DNA from: Photorhabdus thracensis
GTDB lineage: Bacteria; Pseudomonadota; Gammaproteobacteria; Enterobacterales; Enterobacteriaceae
Direction: 5' to 3'
Assembly (NCBI RefSeq): GCF_001010285.1
Contig: NZ_CP011104.1
Location: 1,550,001-1,614,000, forward strand
DNA: 64,000 bases
A program made the position numbers and the translations under genes. Below are positions 50,172 to 61,487 of this stretch, piece by piece. The stretch's first letter is position 1, and each line of letters starts with the position of its first letter. A model generated the notes under the pieces. That model saw only the letters and a list, made by a program, of their open reading frames with translations, was not told the DNA's origin and made no database searches.

Positions 50172-52748
50172 TCAGTAATGCGACACAGAACGATAAAGTT
50201 CCGGCTGCTCTTCTCCGCCAGTTTCCCCATCATTAGTCACACACAAATGTGAAAAAGAGGATCCACTGAATGGAATAACCTGAATTTGGTCCTCCATTTG
50301 CACAATTTGATAAAACTGTGGCAGGTTAAAGTTGATAAAACTTGATCCGTAAGTAAACCGATCATGCGATGAAGAGTAAAACCGACTGACGTCGCGCACC
50401 AGCTCTTCCTTACTCCCCTCACAATGAGAGTAAATTTCCACCCGATTGGTTTCATCCAAGATATAAATATTAAAGCTCTTATTATCTTGAGTGTTTTCGA
50501 AGAAAAATTGGATGATACCCTCGCTGGCAAAGCCATCAACCACAGCAGGCAAATGTGTCTCTTTGGTATTAATTTTCACCGGCAACCCATGCAATTTGTT
50601 ATTCGAAATTGCCCCGTAGAATTCTACGGCATTCTCCAATTTCTGCACAGATACGTTAAGCCGTTCAAAGAAAAGCCCCCAAGTCTGACCCGCAATGCGC
50701 AGTGCTTTAAAACGGCCCGGATCCTGGCGATTGCTGGATAAACGCAACTCAATACATTCAGATACCAGTTGCTGGATTCGGGTTCGGATAAGCCCGCGTA
50801 AATGATCGCTGTAACAGAATACTTCAACAGCCGCCGGCGGTGCAGCATCTTGATGCATTTTACCCAATATGGTTTTCAATGCTTCCAAAACAGATTGCTC
50901 GCCACTAAAATGTAACGTTCTCACTTCATTCCATGAATTGCGGTAAAGCAAGTCGATGCTTCCCACCAAACACTGTTGCGATTCTCCGAAACTGAATACA
51001 TCAAGCTTACGGAAATCAAAATGCACAACTTGATTAGAAAACGCCGCGGTCGGATCTTTCTCCAGATTAACAATAATCGCCAAGTGGCGGATTTCACACG
51101 GACTATAGAGCGCTTTTGGTGTCGGTGCGGGCAAACGGATAGGAAAATGAAGGGAAATATCGTTAATCAATTCATGCAACTTCAGTTCATCACACTGGGC
51201 TTCACCATTATGAATATGAATACAGGACTTTTCTGTCAATAAGCCGTTAAAATAGGTCCACGACACCAGTTTATTGAGGTAACGATTATATTCCAGAGGC
51301 TGATGGCCGATAATTGATTCAATTATCGGTGCCTGATTGTAAAGATACCAGCCGCTGCGATTTGCTCGTCCTTGAGGCACATAAATAAATGTTAAATGTT
51401 TCTCTGACAGGTCCGGTGAAATCTGTGGATTAACCAGCGTCACCTTACCCGGCAACGCTTCAAATGCAGCGTAGAGTTTACGGGTCAGCACACCAATATC
51501 CTGTGGGCTGGCACTGACACTCAGATTATTACGGCGGGCAAAACGGATAAGGTTACGGTAACTCTGCATCATGGTATCAAGCAGTTCATTATGGGCATCA
51601 CGAACCTGTGCAATTTTCCATGAGTTGCGGTTATCCAAAATTCCCAACCGCTCTGTATCCCACTTCCACTCATATACCAACTGAGTCAAAACCTGACGTC
51701 GCCAACCGGTACAACCTTCATCATCCTGGTTTAGAGAGAGCTTTTCACAAACTTTTAAATAGAAGCATCGACGTATTAAATCTAAGCGAGTCGTATCATT
51801 AATTTCTATCAGATAGCGGGTAACACGCTCAAGCATCATGCTGTATGCATCAAGGCCAAATGAAACTATTTCACCCGCATGCAGACGCTGTTTCATCTCC
51901 ATTGCCAGTAACTTACCATTGGGATATTCCCAGGAATATGCCTCCAGCAACAAGCTTTTCAATACGGCTTTATAAGGTGAGTCGATACTTTTGTAGAGTT
52001 GCCATAAGCTAGCACCAAAGTATTCTTCAGCAGACAGTTCACCTAATCCACCGAGATCAAGCCACTCATTTGGCGTCAAAACACCTTGCGCATAAAGAGA
52101 TAAAACATATTCGTCATAATGGCGCTCTTCTTCTACAGGCACCATTTCCCATAACAAACGCTTACCTGCCATACGCACAGCAGTACGGTAAAATTCATCA
52201 AGTAACAGAATATGCTGAGTAGAACCGCAATCCTCACCGCCAAGACTCCCACTGGCATTATGGCGGAAGCGGTTTTCATCAATAAGAAAAAAATTGACTT
52301 CGATGCCAAGCGCTGACGCCCATTGTTCAATAAGCGTACACTTACGTTGCAGCAGGAGGCGCTCATCATTATCAAGCCATGACTGATGACATACCCAAAT
52401 ATCCAAATCAGAACAACTGCTTTGCCCGATTGACGAAGTACTCCCCATTGAGTAAATACCGGTAATAGGAAGCTGACCATTGGCAGGCTGTTCTATGGCG
52501 TGTTCTAATTTACTTTCTAAATCATCAAGATAAGATTTTTGTGATTCATCATGCACGAAAAAACATACACCGTAGGGAACATTACCATTAATGTAACCTG
52601 GCATCATCGGATGATGATAATGCAATAATACTGGCAGTAAACTGTATACCTGTTTAAATTCCGCACTCATGGCGGTGGAGGCGCGTTCTAACCTGAGTTG
52701 GTTTATCGCATCCAGTCTCTGCTTCAGTGTTTCGATATAAAGGTACAA
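50172..52748 (-). CDS. cyaA: CyaA, class I adenylate cyclase
   Basis: 858-aa enterobacterial adenylate cyclase making cAMP for CRP. The catalytic nucleotidyltransferase core is in the N-terminal half ([20 protein letters not shown]). The C-terminal half is regulated by EIIA-Glc. The start codon is TTG (52746-52748, protein [17 protein letters not shown]). E. coli cyaA also starts with UUG, which limits its translation. A CRP-type site lies about 105 bases upstream. Confidence 0.97.
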   Translation of the reverse strand: MYLYIETLKQRLDAINQLRLERASTAMSAEFKQVYSLLPVLLHYHHPMMPGYINGNVPYGVCFFVHDESQKSYLDDLESKLEHAIEQPANGQLPITGIYSMGSTSSIGQSSCSDLDIWVCHQSWLDNDERLLLQRKCTLIEQWASALGIEVNFFLIDENRFRHNASGSLGGEDCGSTQHILLLDEFYRTAVRMAGKRLLWEMVPVEEERHYDEYVLSLYAQGVLTPNEWLDLGGLGELSAEEYFGASLWQLYKSIDSPYKAVLKSLLLEAYSWEYPNGKLLAMEMKQRLHAGEIVSFGLDAYSMMLERVTRYLIEINDTTRLDLIRRCFYLKVCEKLSLNQDDEGCTGWRRQVLTQLVYEWKWDTERLGILDNRNSWKIAQVRDAHNELLDTMMQSYRNLIRFARRNNLSVSASPQDIGVLTRKLYAAFEALPGKVTLVNPQISPDLSEKHLTFIYVPQGRANRSGWYLYNQAPIIESIIGHQPLEYNRYLNKLVSWTYFNGLLTEKSCIHIHNGEAQCDELKLHELINDISLHFPIRLPAPTPKALYSPCEIRHLAIIVNLEKDPTAAFSNQVVHFDFRKLDVFSFGESQQCLVGSIDLLYRNSWNEVRTLHFSGEQSVLEALKTILGKMHQDAAPPAAVEVFCYSDHLRGLIRTRIQQLVSECIELRLSSNRQDPGRFKALRIAGQTWGLFFERLNVSVQKLENAVEFYGAISNNKLHGLPVKINTKETHLPAVVDGFASEGIIQFFFENTQDNKSFNIYILDETNRVEIYSHCEGSKEELVRDVSRFYSSSHDRFTYGSSFINFNLPQFYQIVQMEDQIQVIPFSGSSFSHLCVTNDGETGGEEQPELYRSVSHY

Positions 52749-53340
52749 GACGTCTCGCCCGATTGAGTTCCAGTGCCCAGATAAATCCCCCGCTTCCGGC
52801 TGTTATAACTTAATGGAATTATTTAGAATGATTTTTACCAATTTATTACCGGAAACGTGATCAATTTAACATCTTGTAGATAAACCGTAAAGTCAGTAAA
52901 GCAATTGAATTGCGATGTGACACCCGTTGAAAAACTAAATAACATATTGTTATATATATGAATAATCAGAAAAACCACACTTTTTATACTTTCTTTTATG
53001 AAGGAAATTTTCTCTGCTCATTTTTCAAGTAATGTATCTAATGTTTTTTTATCAGTAGCCTCATAAAAATTACCCATTAGCTATATTTTAATTAGTCATT
53101 CTTTTCATTCAAGATTCTCTAATTACAGAAATAATTTACTGGAAAAGTTAACTCATATTTAAATTAATCTACTTATATCGATATAAAATAATTTAAAAAT
53201 TAAAATTTATTTTATGCCTTAATCTAATCTGCATATTTTCTTCTCAGCCCTTAACTGGAAAAAAAGCTGCTGAAGTGTTAAAACGAGTGCTAGTTTTTCA
53301 TTTATATGACGGCTGAAAAGCCTGAGAAATACAAACATCC
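52749..53340. other. Divergent cyaA-hemC regulatory spacer (592 bases)
   Basis: No gene is apparent. The cyaA-proximal 130 bases hold its CRP-type site; the central part (about 52930-53220) is extremely A+T-rich with no frame of note. The hemC-proximal 120 bases must hold the hemCDXY promoter, which I cannot place exactly. Confidence 0.6.
52853..52870 (-). promoter_or_regulatory. CRP-binding site upstream of cyaA
   Basis: On the minus strand GTTAAATTGATCACGTTT. As I recall it, the E. coli cyaA P2 site has the same core TTAAATTGATCACGTTT. The ATCACGTTT half resembles the CRP half-site TCACA. It would give autogenous repression of cAMP synthesis by CRP-cAMP. Confidence 0.7.
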
Positions 53341-54282
53341 ATGTCAACAAAAAACATCCGTATCGCAACCCGTCAAAGCCCTCTGGCTATGTGGCAGGCA
53401 CTTTATGTTCAACAAAAATTACAGCAACATCACCCAGACCTGGAAGTTCAACTGGTTCCGATGGTAACCCAAGGCGATATCATTCTGGACACCCCTCTGG
53501 CAAAAGTGGGCGGCAAGGGGCTATTTGTCAAAGAATTAGAGCTGGCTCTGCTTGAAGACCGGGCCGATATCGCGGTTCATTCAATGAAAGATGTACCGAT
53601 CTCTTTTCCTGAAGGACTTGGCTTAGTCACTATTTGTGAACGTGATGATCCGCGCGATGCTTTTGTTTCTGCCAAATATAACTCTCTTGATGAACTACCA
53701 ATAGGCAGCATTGTTGGCACATCTAGTTTACGCCGTCAGTGTCAACTCCGTGAATTACGTCCCGACCTGATTATCCGTGACCTTCGGGGTAATGTCGGCA
53801 CCCGCCTGAATAAGCTGGATAATGGTCATTACGATGCCATCATTCTCGCTGTTGCAGGATTGAAAAGGTTAAAACTGCATGAACGTATCCGTACGCCATT
53901 GTTTGTAGAACAATCATTACCTGCCGTTGGTCAAGGAGCCGTGGGGATTGAATGCCGCCTTGACGACCAGCAAACACAAGCTCTGCTGGCACCATTAAAT
54001 CATTATGATACAGAAATCTGTGTTCTTGCCGAACGGGCGATGAATACCCGCCTGGAAGGCGGTTGCCAAGTACCAATAGGCAGCTATGCCATCTGGCAGG
54101 ATGGAAAAATCTGGCTACGGGCATTAGTTGGAGCGCCGGATGGCAGCGTTATTATTCGTGGTGAGAGAACAACCTTACCAAAAGATGCCAGCCAGGCAGG
54201 AGTTGAGCTGGCAGAAGAGTTGCTGGAACGGGGAGCGAGAGCAATTCTGGCCGACGTTTATCAAGGAAATCCTCCCACATGA
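53341..54282 (+). CDS. hemC: HemC, hydroxymethylbilane synthase
   Basis: Polymerises four porphobilinogens into hydroxymethylbilane (313 aa). The dipyrromethane cofactor is held by Cys242 in [10 protein letters not shown], and the ITQGD-type and HSMKDVP catalytic motifs are present. It is the first gene of hemCDXY; its stop overlaps hemD by 4 bases. Confidence 0.97.
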   Translation: MSTKNIRIATRQSPLAMWQALYVQQKLQQHHPDLEVQLVPMVTQGDIILDTPLAKVGGKGLFVKELELALLEDRADIAVHSMKDVPISFPEGLGLVTICERDDPRDAFVSAKYNSLDELPIGSIVGTSSLRRQCQLRELRPDLIIRDLRGNVGTRLNKLDNGHYDAIILAVAGLKRLKLHERIRTPLFVEQSLPAVGQGAVGIECRLDDQQTQALLAPLNHYDTEICVLAERAMNTRLEGGCQVPIGSYAIWQDGKIWLRALVGAPDGSVIIRGERTTLPKDASQAGVELAEELLERGARAILADVYQGNPPT

Positions 54283-55019
54283 GTATTCTGGTGACACGGC
54301 CTTATCCTGTCGGAGAGGAATTAGTCAGAAAGTTACAGGCAGCGGGAAAAACTGCTTTCAGCGCACCTTTAATCAATATTCACCCAGGCTCAGAGCTGCC
54401 ACAGTTAGCTAAGAAGGTCAATCAACTGAATGCCGGTGATATGGTATTTCTGTTGTCAAAAAATGCAGTTCATTATGCAAATTCACAGTTAAATAAAATT
54501 AATCTGTCATGGCCTGACAAGCTGATTTATTATTCTATTGGCAGATCAACCGCACTGGCCTTTCATCAACTGACTGATATAAATATCATCTGGTCATCAG
54601 AGGGTGAAACCAGCGAAATCCTGCTGGAACTACCATCATTACATCAGGTTGAAAATAAACAGGCTTTGCTGCTCAGAGGAAATGGAGGACGTGAGGTTAT
54701 TGCCCGCACGTTGACAGAAAGAGGGGCCTCAGTTAGTTATTGTGAATGCTATCTTCGCCAACCAGTAGACTATCCGGCAGCAGAATTCAGCGCCTATTGG
54801 CAAAAATATGGAGTACAGACTTTAATTGTAACCAGTGGCGAAATACTGCAACTGTTATATAACTTAATACCCGAAAGTGATCGGAATGGGTGGTTATTAA
54901 ATTGCCGCCTTGTTGTGGTAAGCGAGCGTCTCGCACACATCGCCCAGAGCCTGGGCTGGCAAGATGTTAAAGTTGCAAAAAGTGCAGACAACGATGCCTT
55001 AATTCAGGCACTAGAATAA
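54279..55019 (+). CDS. hemD: HemD, uroporphyrinogen-III synthase
   Basis: Closes and inverts ring D of hydroxymethylbilane to form uroporphyrinogen III (246 aa). Two-domain fold with low sequence conservation; recognisable parts are [30 protein letters not shown] and [12 protein letters not shown]. Translationally coupled to hemC and followed by hemX 20 bases later. Confidence 0.93.
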   Translation: MSILVTRPYPVGEELVRKLQAAGKTAFSAPLINIHPGSELPQLAKKVNQLNAGDMVFLLSKNAVHYANSQLNKINLSWPDKLIYYSIGRSTALAFHQLTDINIIWSSEGETSEILLELPSLHQVENKQALLLRGNGGREVIARTLTERGASVSYCECYLRQPVDYPAAEFSAYWQKYGVQTLIVTSGEILQLLYNLIPESDRNGWLLNCRLVVVSERLAHIAQSLGWQDVKVAKSADNDALIQALE

Positions 55020-55039
55020 ACTGACATGGGATGCCCACT

Positions 55040-56173
55040 ATGACGGAACAAAAACAGTCCGCCGAGACGGTTAAAAAAACAATAAATACGGTTGAAAACT
55101 CGCAACAGCCTGAAACAGCGCCTCAAAAACAAGAACGTTCTGGCACACTGAGAAGTATCATTACTATTGCAATTATTCTGGCAATCGGTGGCGGTCTTTA
55201 TTACTACGGACAACAACAAAGCCATTTACTCCGCGTGGAAAACCATGAACTACGCCAACAATTGGAATCATTAAAACAACAGCAATCACAAGATAAACAA
55301 CGTATTGAAATTCTGTTCAAAGAACAATCGCAATCTTTAAACCATTTTGCCGCACAAGCAGCACAAAATGATCAACTGGATAATCGCCTGCAAGAGTTAC
55401 AAGCCAGAATCTCTTCGTTATCCAGTTCTGACATAAAAAGCTGGCTATTGGCGCAAGCTGACTTTTTGGTCAAAATGGCTGGACGGAAATTATGGAATGA
55501 TCAAGATGTCGTCACCGCCGCAGCCCTCCTGAAAAATGCAGATGCCAGTCTCGCTGAGATGAATGATCCAAGCCTGATTGAAATCCGTCGTGCAATTACA
55601 CAGGACATCAGCGCATTATCTGCCATCAATCAGGTTGATTTTGATGGCGCCATCCTGCGGGTTAACCAACTCTCTAACCAGGTAGATAATCTGCGTCTGG
55701 CTGACAACACAATTGATGGTTCACCTATGGATGCAGACAATGATGAATTAACCAGCACATTATCTGAATGGCGTCAGAATCTGAATAAAAGCTGGAACAG
55801 TTTTATGGATAATTTTATTACTATCCGTCGCCGCGATACTACAGCAGAACCATTACTGGCGCCAAATCAGGATATTTATCTACGGGAGAACATCCGTGCC
55901 CGTCTGTTGATTGCCGCTCAAGCAATACCGCGTCATCAGGGTGAAGTTTTTAAACAGTCACTGGAAACGGTTTCAACCTGGGTCAGAGCTTACTTTGATA
56001 TCAACGATCCAAATACCAAAGCATTTCTGGAAGAAATTGATTCACTCAGTCAGCAACCTGTTTCCATGACGATACCCGATCATCTTTCAAGTCAGCCTTT
56101 ACTGGAAAAACTGATGCAAACCCGGGTTCGCAACTTGCTGTCCCAGTCCTCTGAAACCCACCAGGAAGGCTAA
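55040..56173 (+). CDS. hemX: HemX, membrane protein of the hem operon
   Basis: 377 aa from ATG 55040 ([11 protein letters not shown]). A Gln/Lys/Thr-rich cytoplasmic N terminus precedes one membrane segment (about residues 35-57), then a periplasmic coiled coil. It was once annotated as uroporphyrinogen methylase, but it lacks SAM-binding motifs and its function is unsettled. It lies between hemD and hemY. Confidence 0.9.
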   Translation: MTEQKQSAETVKKTINTVENSQQPETAPQKQERSGTLRSIITIAIILAIGGGLYYYGQQQSHLLRVENHELRQQLESLKQQQSQDKQRIEILFKEQSQSLNHFAAQAAQNDQLDNRLQELQARISSLSSSDIKSWLLAQADFLVKMAGRKLWNDQDVVTAAALLKNADASLAEMNDPSLIEIRRAITQDISALSAINQVDFDGAILRVNQLSNQVDNLRLADNTIDGSPMDADNDELTSTLSEWRQNLNKSWNSFMDNFITIRRRDTTAEPLLAPNQDIYLRENIRARLLIAAQAIPRHQGEVFKQSLETVSTWVRAYFDINDPNTKAFLEEIDSLSQQPVSMTIPDHLSSQPLLEKLMQTRVRNLLSQSSETHQEG

Positions 56174-56176
56174 GTT

Positions 56177-57388
56177 ATGCTGAAAGTTTTGTTACTGTTT
56201 GTTGTACTGATTATTGGTATTGTGCTTGGCCCAATAGTTGCGGGTCATCAGGGATATGTTCTGATTCAGACTGATAAGTACAATATTGAAACCAGTGTTA
56301 CCAGCCTGTTCATTATATTTGTTCTGTTACAAATGGTGCTCTGCTTCCTTGGCTGGTGCTACCGCAGAGTCATGCGTACAGGTTCCCGTACCCGTGGTTG
56401 GTTCCTCGGACGTAAACGCCACCGCGCTCATGCTCAGACAAAAGAAGCGCTAATTAAACTGGCCGAAGGCGATTTTAAACAAGTTGAGCAATTACTGACC
56501 CGTAATGCTGATCATGCAGAACAACCTGTAGTCAACTACTTGCTGGCAGCCGAAGCAGCTCAACAACGTGGAGATGAATTCCGTACCAATCAGTATCTGG
56601 AACGTGCGGCAGAAGTCGCAGACAATAATCAGTTACCTGTGGATATTACCCGTGTACGTATTCAACTGGTACAAGGTGAAATTCATGCAGCTCGCCACGG
56701 TATAGACAAACTTCTGAATCAAGCTTCACGCCATCCAGAAGTTTTACGCCTGGCTGAACAGGCTTATACAAGATCGGGAGCTTACCAGTCACTGATTGAT
56801 ATACTGCCAACAATGGAGAAAATCCATCTGCATGATGAATCGCAAATTCATAAGCTGCGTCAACAAGCCTATATCGGTCTGATGAATCAATATATGGCAG
56901 AACAAGGCAGCGAAGGTTTAAAACGCTGGTGGCATGATCAAAGCCGTAAAATTCGCCATGATGTGGTTTTGCAGGTTGCGATATCTGAGCATTTGATTGA
57001 ATGTGATGATCATGAAACTGCACAAAAAATCATCCTTGAAAGTTTAAAACGTCAATACGATGAACGTTTATTGTTGTTGATTCCGCGGTTAAAAAGTGAA
57101 GATCCAAAGCCAGTACAAAAAGCGCTGGACCATCAGTTAAAGCAACATGGCGCAACCCCTCTGCTAAACAGTACTCTTGGACAGGTTGCTTTGCGTCATG
57201 GAGAATGGGAAAAAGCAACAAAAGATTTTAAAGCCGCATTAGATCAGCGGCCAGATGCCCATGATTATGCCTGGTTAGCAGATGCATTGGATAAGTTACA
57301 CAAACCGGAAGAAGCGGCACAGGTTCGCCGTGAGGGATTGGTGCTAACTTTGAAACGCGAGAGTGATGTAATGAATAGTGTCAGCTAA
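56177..57388 (+). CDS. hemY: HemY, TPR-containing heme-pathway membrane protein
   Basis: 403-aa inner-membrane protein: two N-terminal membrane segments (about 1-25 and 40-62), then TPR-like repeats, including LGQVALRHGEWEKATKDFKA near the C terminus. Enterobacterial HemY is unrelated to Bacillus HemY oxidase and is proposed to coordinate late heme synthesis. It is 3 bases after hemX and is followed by an intrinsic terminator. Confidence 0.92.
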   Translation: MLKVLLLFVVLIIGIVLGPIVAGHQGYVLIQTDKYNIETSVTSLFIIFVLLQMVLCFLGWCYRRVMRTGSRTRGWFLGRKRHRAHAQTKEALIKLAEGDFKQVEQLLTRNADHAEQPVVNYLLAAEAAQQRGDEFRTNQYLERAAEVADNNQLPVDITRVRIQLVQGEIHAARHGIDKLLNQASRHPEVLRLAEQAYTRSGAYQSLIDILPTMEKIHLHDESQIHKLRQQAYIGLMNQYMAEQGSEGLKRWWHDQSRKIRHDVVLQVAISEHLIECDDHETAQKIILESLKRQYDERLLLLIPRLKSEDPKPVQKALDHQLKQHGATPLLNSTLGQVALRHGEWEKATKDFKAALDQRPDAHDYAWLADALDKLHKPEEAAQVRREGLVLTLKRESDVMNSVS

Positions 57389-57455
57389 CATTTGACACCA
57401 GAGTTTTATGATCTATCGATCAACATTCCTTTACACGTTATTCATGCCATTGATT

Positions 57456-57484
57456 AAAAATGCCCCCATACGAGGGCATTTTTC
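57456..57484 (+). terminator. Intrinsic terminator after hemY
   Basis: AAAAATGCCCCC...GAGGGCATTTTT is a G+C-rich stem with a T run on both strands. It serves the end of hemCDXY and, from the other side, the convergent TM2 gene whose stop lies at its edge. Confidence 0.88.
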
Positions 57485-57786
57485 TAGCCATATTTTCTGG
57501 CAAAATTTTCATCAGAAGTGCAAAGATAAATAATAAATTCAATAAATGAGATAAACGAAGGGATAAATGTCCAGCAAAATAACAGATATAAAATCCCCAT
57601 GCCGATTTTACCCAGATAAAATTTATGAGCACCAAAACCGCCAAGAAAAAATGCCAGTAACGCAGCAACAATTCTGCTTTTACTGCCAGAAGAATATGCC
57701 TTTATCACCGCACCACAATGCGGGCATGATTGCGCAGATTCATGCAACATTTGACCACAACCAAGGCATCCGATCATCTTTGACAT
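57484..57786 (-). CDS. TM2-domain protein with zinc ribbon
   Basis: 100-aa membrane protein. Two CxxC pairs (CLGCGQ, CPHCGA) form an N-terminal zinc ribbon. The TM2 domain has the conserved GGFGAHKFYLGK loop between two hydrophobic helices. Function unknown. It is convergent with hemY and shares its terminator. Not part of the E. coli gene order here, where aslA/aslB occur. Confidence 0.88.
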   Translation of the reverse strand: MSKMIGCLGCGQMLHESAQSCPHCGAVIKAYSSGSKSRIVAALLAFFLGGFGAHKFYLGKIGMGILYLLFCWTFIPSFISFIEFIIYLCTSDENFARKYG

Positions 57787-57936
57787 CTATATTTCCTTTA
57801 AATAAGTTAGGACGAAGTACTATAACTAAGTCAGTTTTATAGCAGAAACCAATAGTCATATTTCCCGTTTTGCTTATATTAAATATTAATATCTAAACAG
57901 TATATAAATCTATCAGAGATATCCCTAACGATAGGC

Positions 57937-58152
57937 AAAAAAACACCTATCCTAGAAATAAAGATAGGTGTACAAATACAATCAGGTCTACAGACGGATA
58001 GTGCCTCACTCAACGTTAAGTCCGATCGGCGATGAAAAGATGGCTATATCTTACTCATCTGTGACATGGACAATAGGCACCGATAATCAGCTCTGCATCA
58101 TCCCTGGGTTTATGAAGCATGTGCTGTCATAAGAAATAGGATGAGCATCTAC
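57937..58152 (-). ncRNA. glmZ: GlmZ small regulatory RNA
   Basis: Minus strand from 58152 begins GTAGATGCTCAT and contains GCTTCATAAAC, GATGATGCAGAGC and TAACGTTGAGTGAGGCAC. As I recall E. coli GlmZ, it begins GTAGATGCTCAT and contains CTCATAAAC, GACGCAGAGC and CAACGTTGAGTGAAGCAC in the same order. It ends in a terminator hairpin (57943-57951 with 57963-57971) and T run. Location between hemY and the argX tRNA operon matches E. coli. GlmZ, with Hfq, activates glmS translation and is cleaved by RNase E with RapZ; the TTGAGTGAGG part is the glmS-pairing/cleavage region. Confidence 0.93.
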
Positions 58153-58162
58153 ATTTGTAGTA

Positions 58163-58180
58163 ATGCATTTAACATGCCAA
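58163..58180 (-). promoter_or_regulatory. Sigma-54 promoter of glmZ
   Basis: Minus strand TTGGCATGTTAAATGCAT fits TGGCAY-N5-TTGCW with one change, with GG and GC 12 bases apart, at about -25 and -13 from the predicted GlmZ start at 58152. Enterobacterial glmZ/glmY genes are known to use sigma-54 promoters. Confidence 0.82.
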
Positions 58181-58274
58181 CTTTTATCCAGATGATAAGT
58201 CGCTTAGCCTCATCGGTTATTTCTCTATTTATTACAACGAGAAAGCAAATCATCACAAAATCTACGTCATTGAC

Positions 58275-58292
58275 TGTCTCTTATTTGAGACA
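58275..58292. promoter_or_regulatory. GlrR activator site, distal-proximal pair member 1
   Basis: TGTCTCTTATTTGAGACA fits the GlrR (YfhA/QseF) recognition sequence TGTC-N10-GACA exactly. Centred about 130 bases upstream of the GlmZ start, a normal enhancer distance for a sigma-54 activator. Confidence 0.82.
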
Positions 58293-58338
58293 ACGTATAA
58301 TACATTTATTATTTTTTATTTTAATTCAATATGTTAAA

Positions 58339-58356
58339 AGTCTCTTATTTGAGACA
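58339..58356. promoter_or_regulatory. GlrR activator site, pair member 2
   Basis: AGTCTCTTATTTGAGACA, one base off TGTC-N10-GACA and sharing the same inner ten bases as the nearer site; 64 bases farther from glmZ. The repeated identical core supports a pair of binding sites. Apart from these sites and the tRNA terminator, 58181-58514 shows no supportable gene. Confidence 0.78.
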
Positions 58357-58514
58357 GCTAATATGTCAATCGTCGTCAAAATACAACAAGATAAAAAATT
58401 ATTATATAAAACAAGTAGCTAATGTCTAAAAGACAATTCACTGAACTTAAATCAAATAAAGTATACACTGCAAGTAATGGACAGAAGGGGAAACAGAAAA
58501 TAGGAAGGGGAAAA

Positions 58515-58538
58515 GCAAAAAACCCTGCAATGCAGGGT
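58515..58538 (-). terminator. Terminator of the Arg-His-Leu-Pro tRNA operon
   Basis: Minus strand ACCCTGCATTGCAGGGT followed by TTTTTT, 12 bases beyond the CCA end of tRNA-Pro. Confidence 0.88.
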
Positions 58539-58549
58539 CCTTCAAAATT

Positions 58550-58626
58550 TGGTCGGCGAGAGAGGATTCGAACCTCCGACCCACTGGTCCCAAACCAGTT
58601 GCGCTACCAAGCTGCGCTACTCGCCG
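58550..58626 (-). tRNA. proM: tRNA-Pro(TGG)
   Basis: 77 nt with encoded CCA, starting CGGCGAGTAGCGCAGC, anticodon TGG, T-loop GTTCGAATC. Last gene of the four-tRNA operon. Confidence 0.97.
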
Positions 58627-58644
58627 AAATTCTTTTCTTTTTTA

Positions 58645-58731
58645 TGGTGCGAAGGGGGGGACTTGAACCCCCACGTCCGTAAGGACACTAACACCTGAAG
58701 CTAGCGCGTCTACCAATTCCGCCACCCTCGC
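58645..58731 (-). tRNA. leuT: tRNA-Leu(CAG)
   Basis: 87-nt class II tRNA with long variable arm and encoded CCA, starting GCGAGGGTGGCGG, anticodon CAG. The acceptor stem contains one G-U pair (position 5). Confidence 0.96.
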
Positions 58732-58746
58732 GTGTCATAAAAAAGA

Positions 58747-58822
58747 TGGGGTGGCTAATGGGACTCGAACCCACGACAACTGGAATCACAATCCAGGGCT
58801 CTACCAACTGAGCTATAGCCAC
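58747..58822 (-). tRNA. hisR: tRNA-His(GTG)
   Basis: 76 nt starting GTGGCTATAGCTCAG, anticodon GTG, CCA encoded. The extra 5' G typical of tRNA-His is added opposite the C before CCA. Confidence 0.97.
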
Positions 58823-58896
58823 CATAACAGCTATTTTACTACTAGATACAACTTACAAACAGCGGAAATACACCGCAGCTCTTGCACGCAAATCAA

Positions 58897-58973
<77 letters not shown>

Positions 58974-58994
58974 TTAACGCCGTTGCGGATGGGG

Positions 58995-59023
58995 ATAGTA
59001 CGGATTTAATGATATACTGTCCA
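58995..59023 (-). promoter_or_regulatory. Promoter of the four-tRNA operon
   Basis: Minus strand -35 TGGACA (59018-59023), 17-base spacer and -10 TACTAT (58995-59000), followed by a CCCC-containing discriminator. It lies 22 bases before tRNA-Arg. Confidence 0.78.
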
Positions 59024-59130
59024 GTGCTTTTTTTAAGAAATGATGCGTTTGATTACACCTTGCTCACTTCGTTGATAAAGCCCGCTCTTATTTCCCCTAC
59101 CCACTACCGCAGTGATAACAAATCAGTCTA

Positions 59131-60507
59131 TCAGGGTTTTAGTTTTTGACTGCTAAAAAACCTCACTAACCAATAAATCAGCGACACTATCAGCAGAAAA
59201 CCTCCACCTACCAGCAATGAGAAACGAGTATCCGGGTTAATTGCCATGCCTATCAACACACAGCATAAAAATGCCAGTGTCAGATAATTCACATAGGGGA
59301 ACAGGATAGATTTAAAACTATGTTGCTTCAGAGCCTCTTGATGGTACTGACGAAAACGCAACTGGCTCACCAGAATAACAAACCACGGAACCATTCCCGG
59401 CAGGACACTGGCACTGTAAACATAAACAAAAACTGCCTGTGGATTTGGGATCAGGTAATTCAAACTGGAACCTATCAGCAAGCACAGAATTGTAATGGCA
59501 ATACCGATTACCGGCACACCATTCTTTGACAATTTTGTCAGCGATGAAGGTAACTGACGATTTTGCGCCAATGCATAGAGCATCCGTCCACCGCTGTACA
59601 TACCACTGTTACAACCAGAAAGTGCAGCGGTCAATACAACAAAGTTAATCACAGCTGCCGCTGAAGTGATACCCACTTTGGTAAAGGTCATCACAAACGG
59701 GCTGCCCTGTGAACCAACTTCTATCCACGGAAACAAGGTAACGACAATAAAGATCGCACCCACGTAGAAAATCAGGATACGCCAGAGAATATTGTTAATC
59801 GCTTTTTTCAACGTAACCTGTGGATTTTTAGCTTCACCCGCAGTGATGCCTACCAGTTCCACTCCCTGATAAGATGCAACAACAATACAAAGCGCAAACA
59901 GAAACCCTTGCCAACCACCAGCAAAGAAACCGCCATGGGCAGTCAGATTATCCAATCCAATAGGTTGCCATTGATTACCAATACCAAAAAATATCAATCC
60001 CAGGCCAATCAGGATCATGACGATAATTGTGGTCACTTTAATCATGGCAAACCAAAATTCCAATTCACCATAAAGACGTACTGCCGCGAGGTTCGCTAAA
60101 GCGACTAATGCCACCGCAATCAATGCTGATACCCATTGAGGAAGCTCGGGAAACCAGAACTCAGCATAAACACCGATAGCTGTTATTTCTGATATCCCTA
60201 CTGCCACCCACATAAACCAATAACCCCAAGCGGTCAGGCATCCCCAATATGGGCTGAGATATTTATGACCAAAAGAAGCGAAAGAACCCGTGACAGGCTC
60301 AAGAAACAGCATTTCACCCATGGATCGCATAATGAAGAAAACAAAAATTCCGGCAATAATGTAAGCCAGCAAAACAGAAGGGCCAGCCCATTTCAACGTG
60401 CTGGCTGAGCCCATAAACAGACCGACACCAATAGTTCCACCTAATGCGATTAGCTCGATATGACGGGCTTCTAAACCTCGTTGCAGGCCCTGTTGTTGAT
60501 CTGCCAT
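59131..60507 (-). CDS. thrP: ThrP (YifK), threonine/serine permease
   Basis: APC-superfamily amino-acid:proton symporter with 12 membrane segments (458 aa from ATG 60507, [20 protein letters not shown]). [13 protein letters not shown] in the first segment and the [10 protein letters not shown] block are characteristic of the AAT family. In E. coli YifK was shown to transport threonine and serine. The open frame extends 18 codons upstream. It lies between the tRNA operon and wecG, as in E. coli. Confidence 0.94.
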   Translation of the reverse strand: MADQQQGLQRGLEARHIELIALGGTIGVGLFMGSASTLKWAGPSVLLAYIIAGIFVFFIMRSMGEMLFLEPVTGSFASFGHKYLSPYWGCLTAWGYWFMWVAVGISEITAIGVYAEFWFPELPQWVSALIAVALVALANLAAVRLYGELEFWFAMIKVTTIIVMILIGLGLIFFGIGNQWQPIGLDNLTAHGGFFAGGWQGFLFALCIVVASYQGVELVGITAGEAKNPQVTLKKAINNILWRILIFYVGAIFIVVTLFPWIEVGSQGSPFVMTFTKVGITSAAAVINFVVLTAALSGCNSGMYSGGRMLYALAQNRQLPSSLTKLSKNGVPVIGIAITILCLLIGSSLNYLIPNPQAVFVYVYSASVLPGMVPWFVILVSQLRFRQYHQEALKQHSFKSILFPYVNYLTLAFLCCVLIGMAINPDTRFSLLVGGGFLLIVSLIYWLVRFFSSQKLKP

Positions 60508-60749
60508 AAATTCCCTGTCCATTGTTATGTGTTTTAATGTGCAAATAGTCAAAATATACAAGACTGGTTTTGACCAGCCATAAAAATGGCAGGGATCAAA
60601 ACACGTTTTTCCGCTCAGTGGAATAAAAAATTACCTAATAATTAGTACAGATGACAAAAGCCCGGCAGGATCAAACGGTTATATAGACGTTGTGAAACGA
60701 ATTTTTTGATAGCCTGCCGCAAATTGTTATACGACAGGCAGGCAACTAT

Positions 60750-61487
60750 CTACAGACGATTGCGGTAGTAATATCCCAGAAACTTCAGTAGCTTAAACTG
60801 ACGACGGATACGGCTTGGTTGTGATAACAAACGATAAAACCACTCAAGCCCGAGGTTCTGCCATACTTTTGGCGCACGTTTTACGTGGCCGGTGAATACG
60901 TCATAAGTACCACCAACTCCCATATAGAGAGCATCGCAATGAATTTTACGGCAGTCACGCATGAAAATTTCTTGCTTAGGCGACCCCATTGCAACTGTCA
61001 CAATGGCTGCCCCACTGGCATGAATCCGCTCAAAAACAACATTACGCTCTTCTGGCGTGAAATAACCATTCCGACTGCCAACGATATTGACGTTCCACTG
61101 AGTCCGCAGTTTGTTTTCCGTCTGTTCTAATATCTCTGGTTTACCGCCAACCAGAAAAACGGGGGTGCCTTCTTTGCCAGCACGCTCCATGATGGCTTCC
61201 CACAGATCAGCACCGGCTACGCGGGAAACTTCAGCATCAGGGTATTTACGGCGGATAGCACGTACAATGCTGATACCATCGGCATACAGATACTCTGCTT
61301 CGCCCAGCAGTGTACTCAACGCTTTATCTTCCTCTGCCGTCAGAACTTTTTCCGCATTAACCGCAACCAGAGTACCGGTTTTTACCTCCCCGCGTTGGAA
61401 AATATGGTCAAGAAAGTGTGCCATATCGCGGAAGCCCCAAATATTCAAACCACGAATACTATATTTGGAGATATTGTTTAGCTCCAT
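60750..61487 (-). CDS. wecG: WecG (RffM), UDP-ManNAcA transferase
   Basis: GT26 glycosyltransferase that adds N-acetylmannosaminuronate to lipid I of enterobacterial common antigen (245 aa). Conserved blocks are [36 protein letters not shown] and the C-terminal [16 protein letters not shown] membrane-binding region. It overlaps wzyE by 10 bases. The spacer to thrP (60508-60749) has no gene. Confidence 0.95.
   Translation of the reverse strand: MELNNISKYSIRGLNIWGFRDMAHFLDHIFQRGEVKTGTLVAVNAEKVLTAEEDKALSTLLGEAEYLYADGISIVRAIRRKYPDAEVSRVAGADLWEAIMERAGKEGTPVFLVGGKPEILEQTENKLRTQWNVNIVGSRNGYFTPEERNVVFERIHASGAAIVTVAMGSPKQEIFMRDCRKIHCDALYMGVGGTYDVFTGHVKRAPKVWQNLGLEWFYRLLSQPSRIRRQFKLLKFLGYYYRNRL

Noticed and set aside
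58270-58301. TTGACT / TATAAT promoter with a palindromic operator for a truncated plus-strand operon
   Set aside because: The spacer is 20 bases, nothing supportable lies downstream, and the palindromes fit GlrR sites for glmZ with correct N10 spacing.
58141-58422. 93-codon plus-strand open frame
   Set aside because: It overlaps the glmZ promoter, its GlrR sites and the GlmZ 5' end on the other strand, lacks a ribosome site and has no family pattern.
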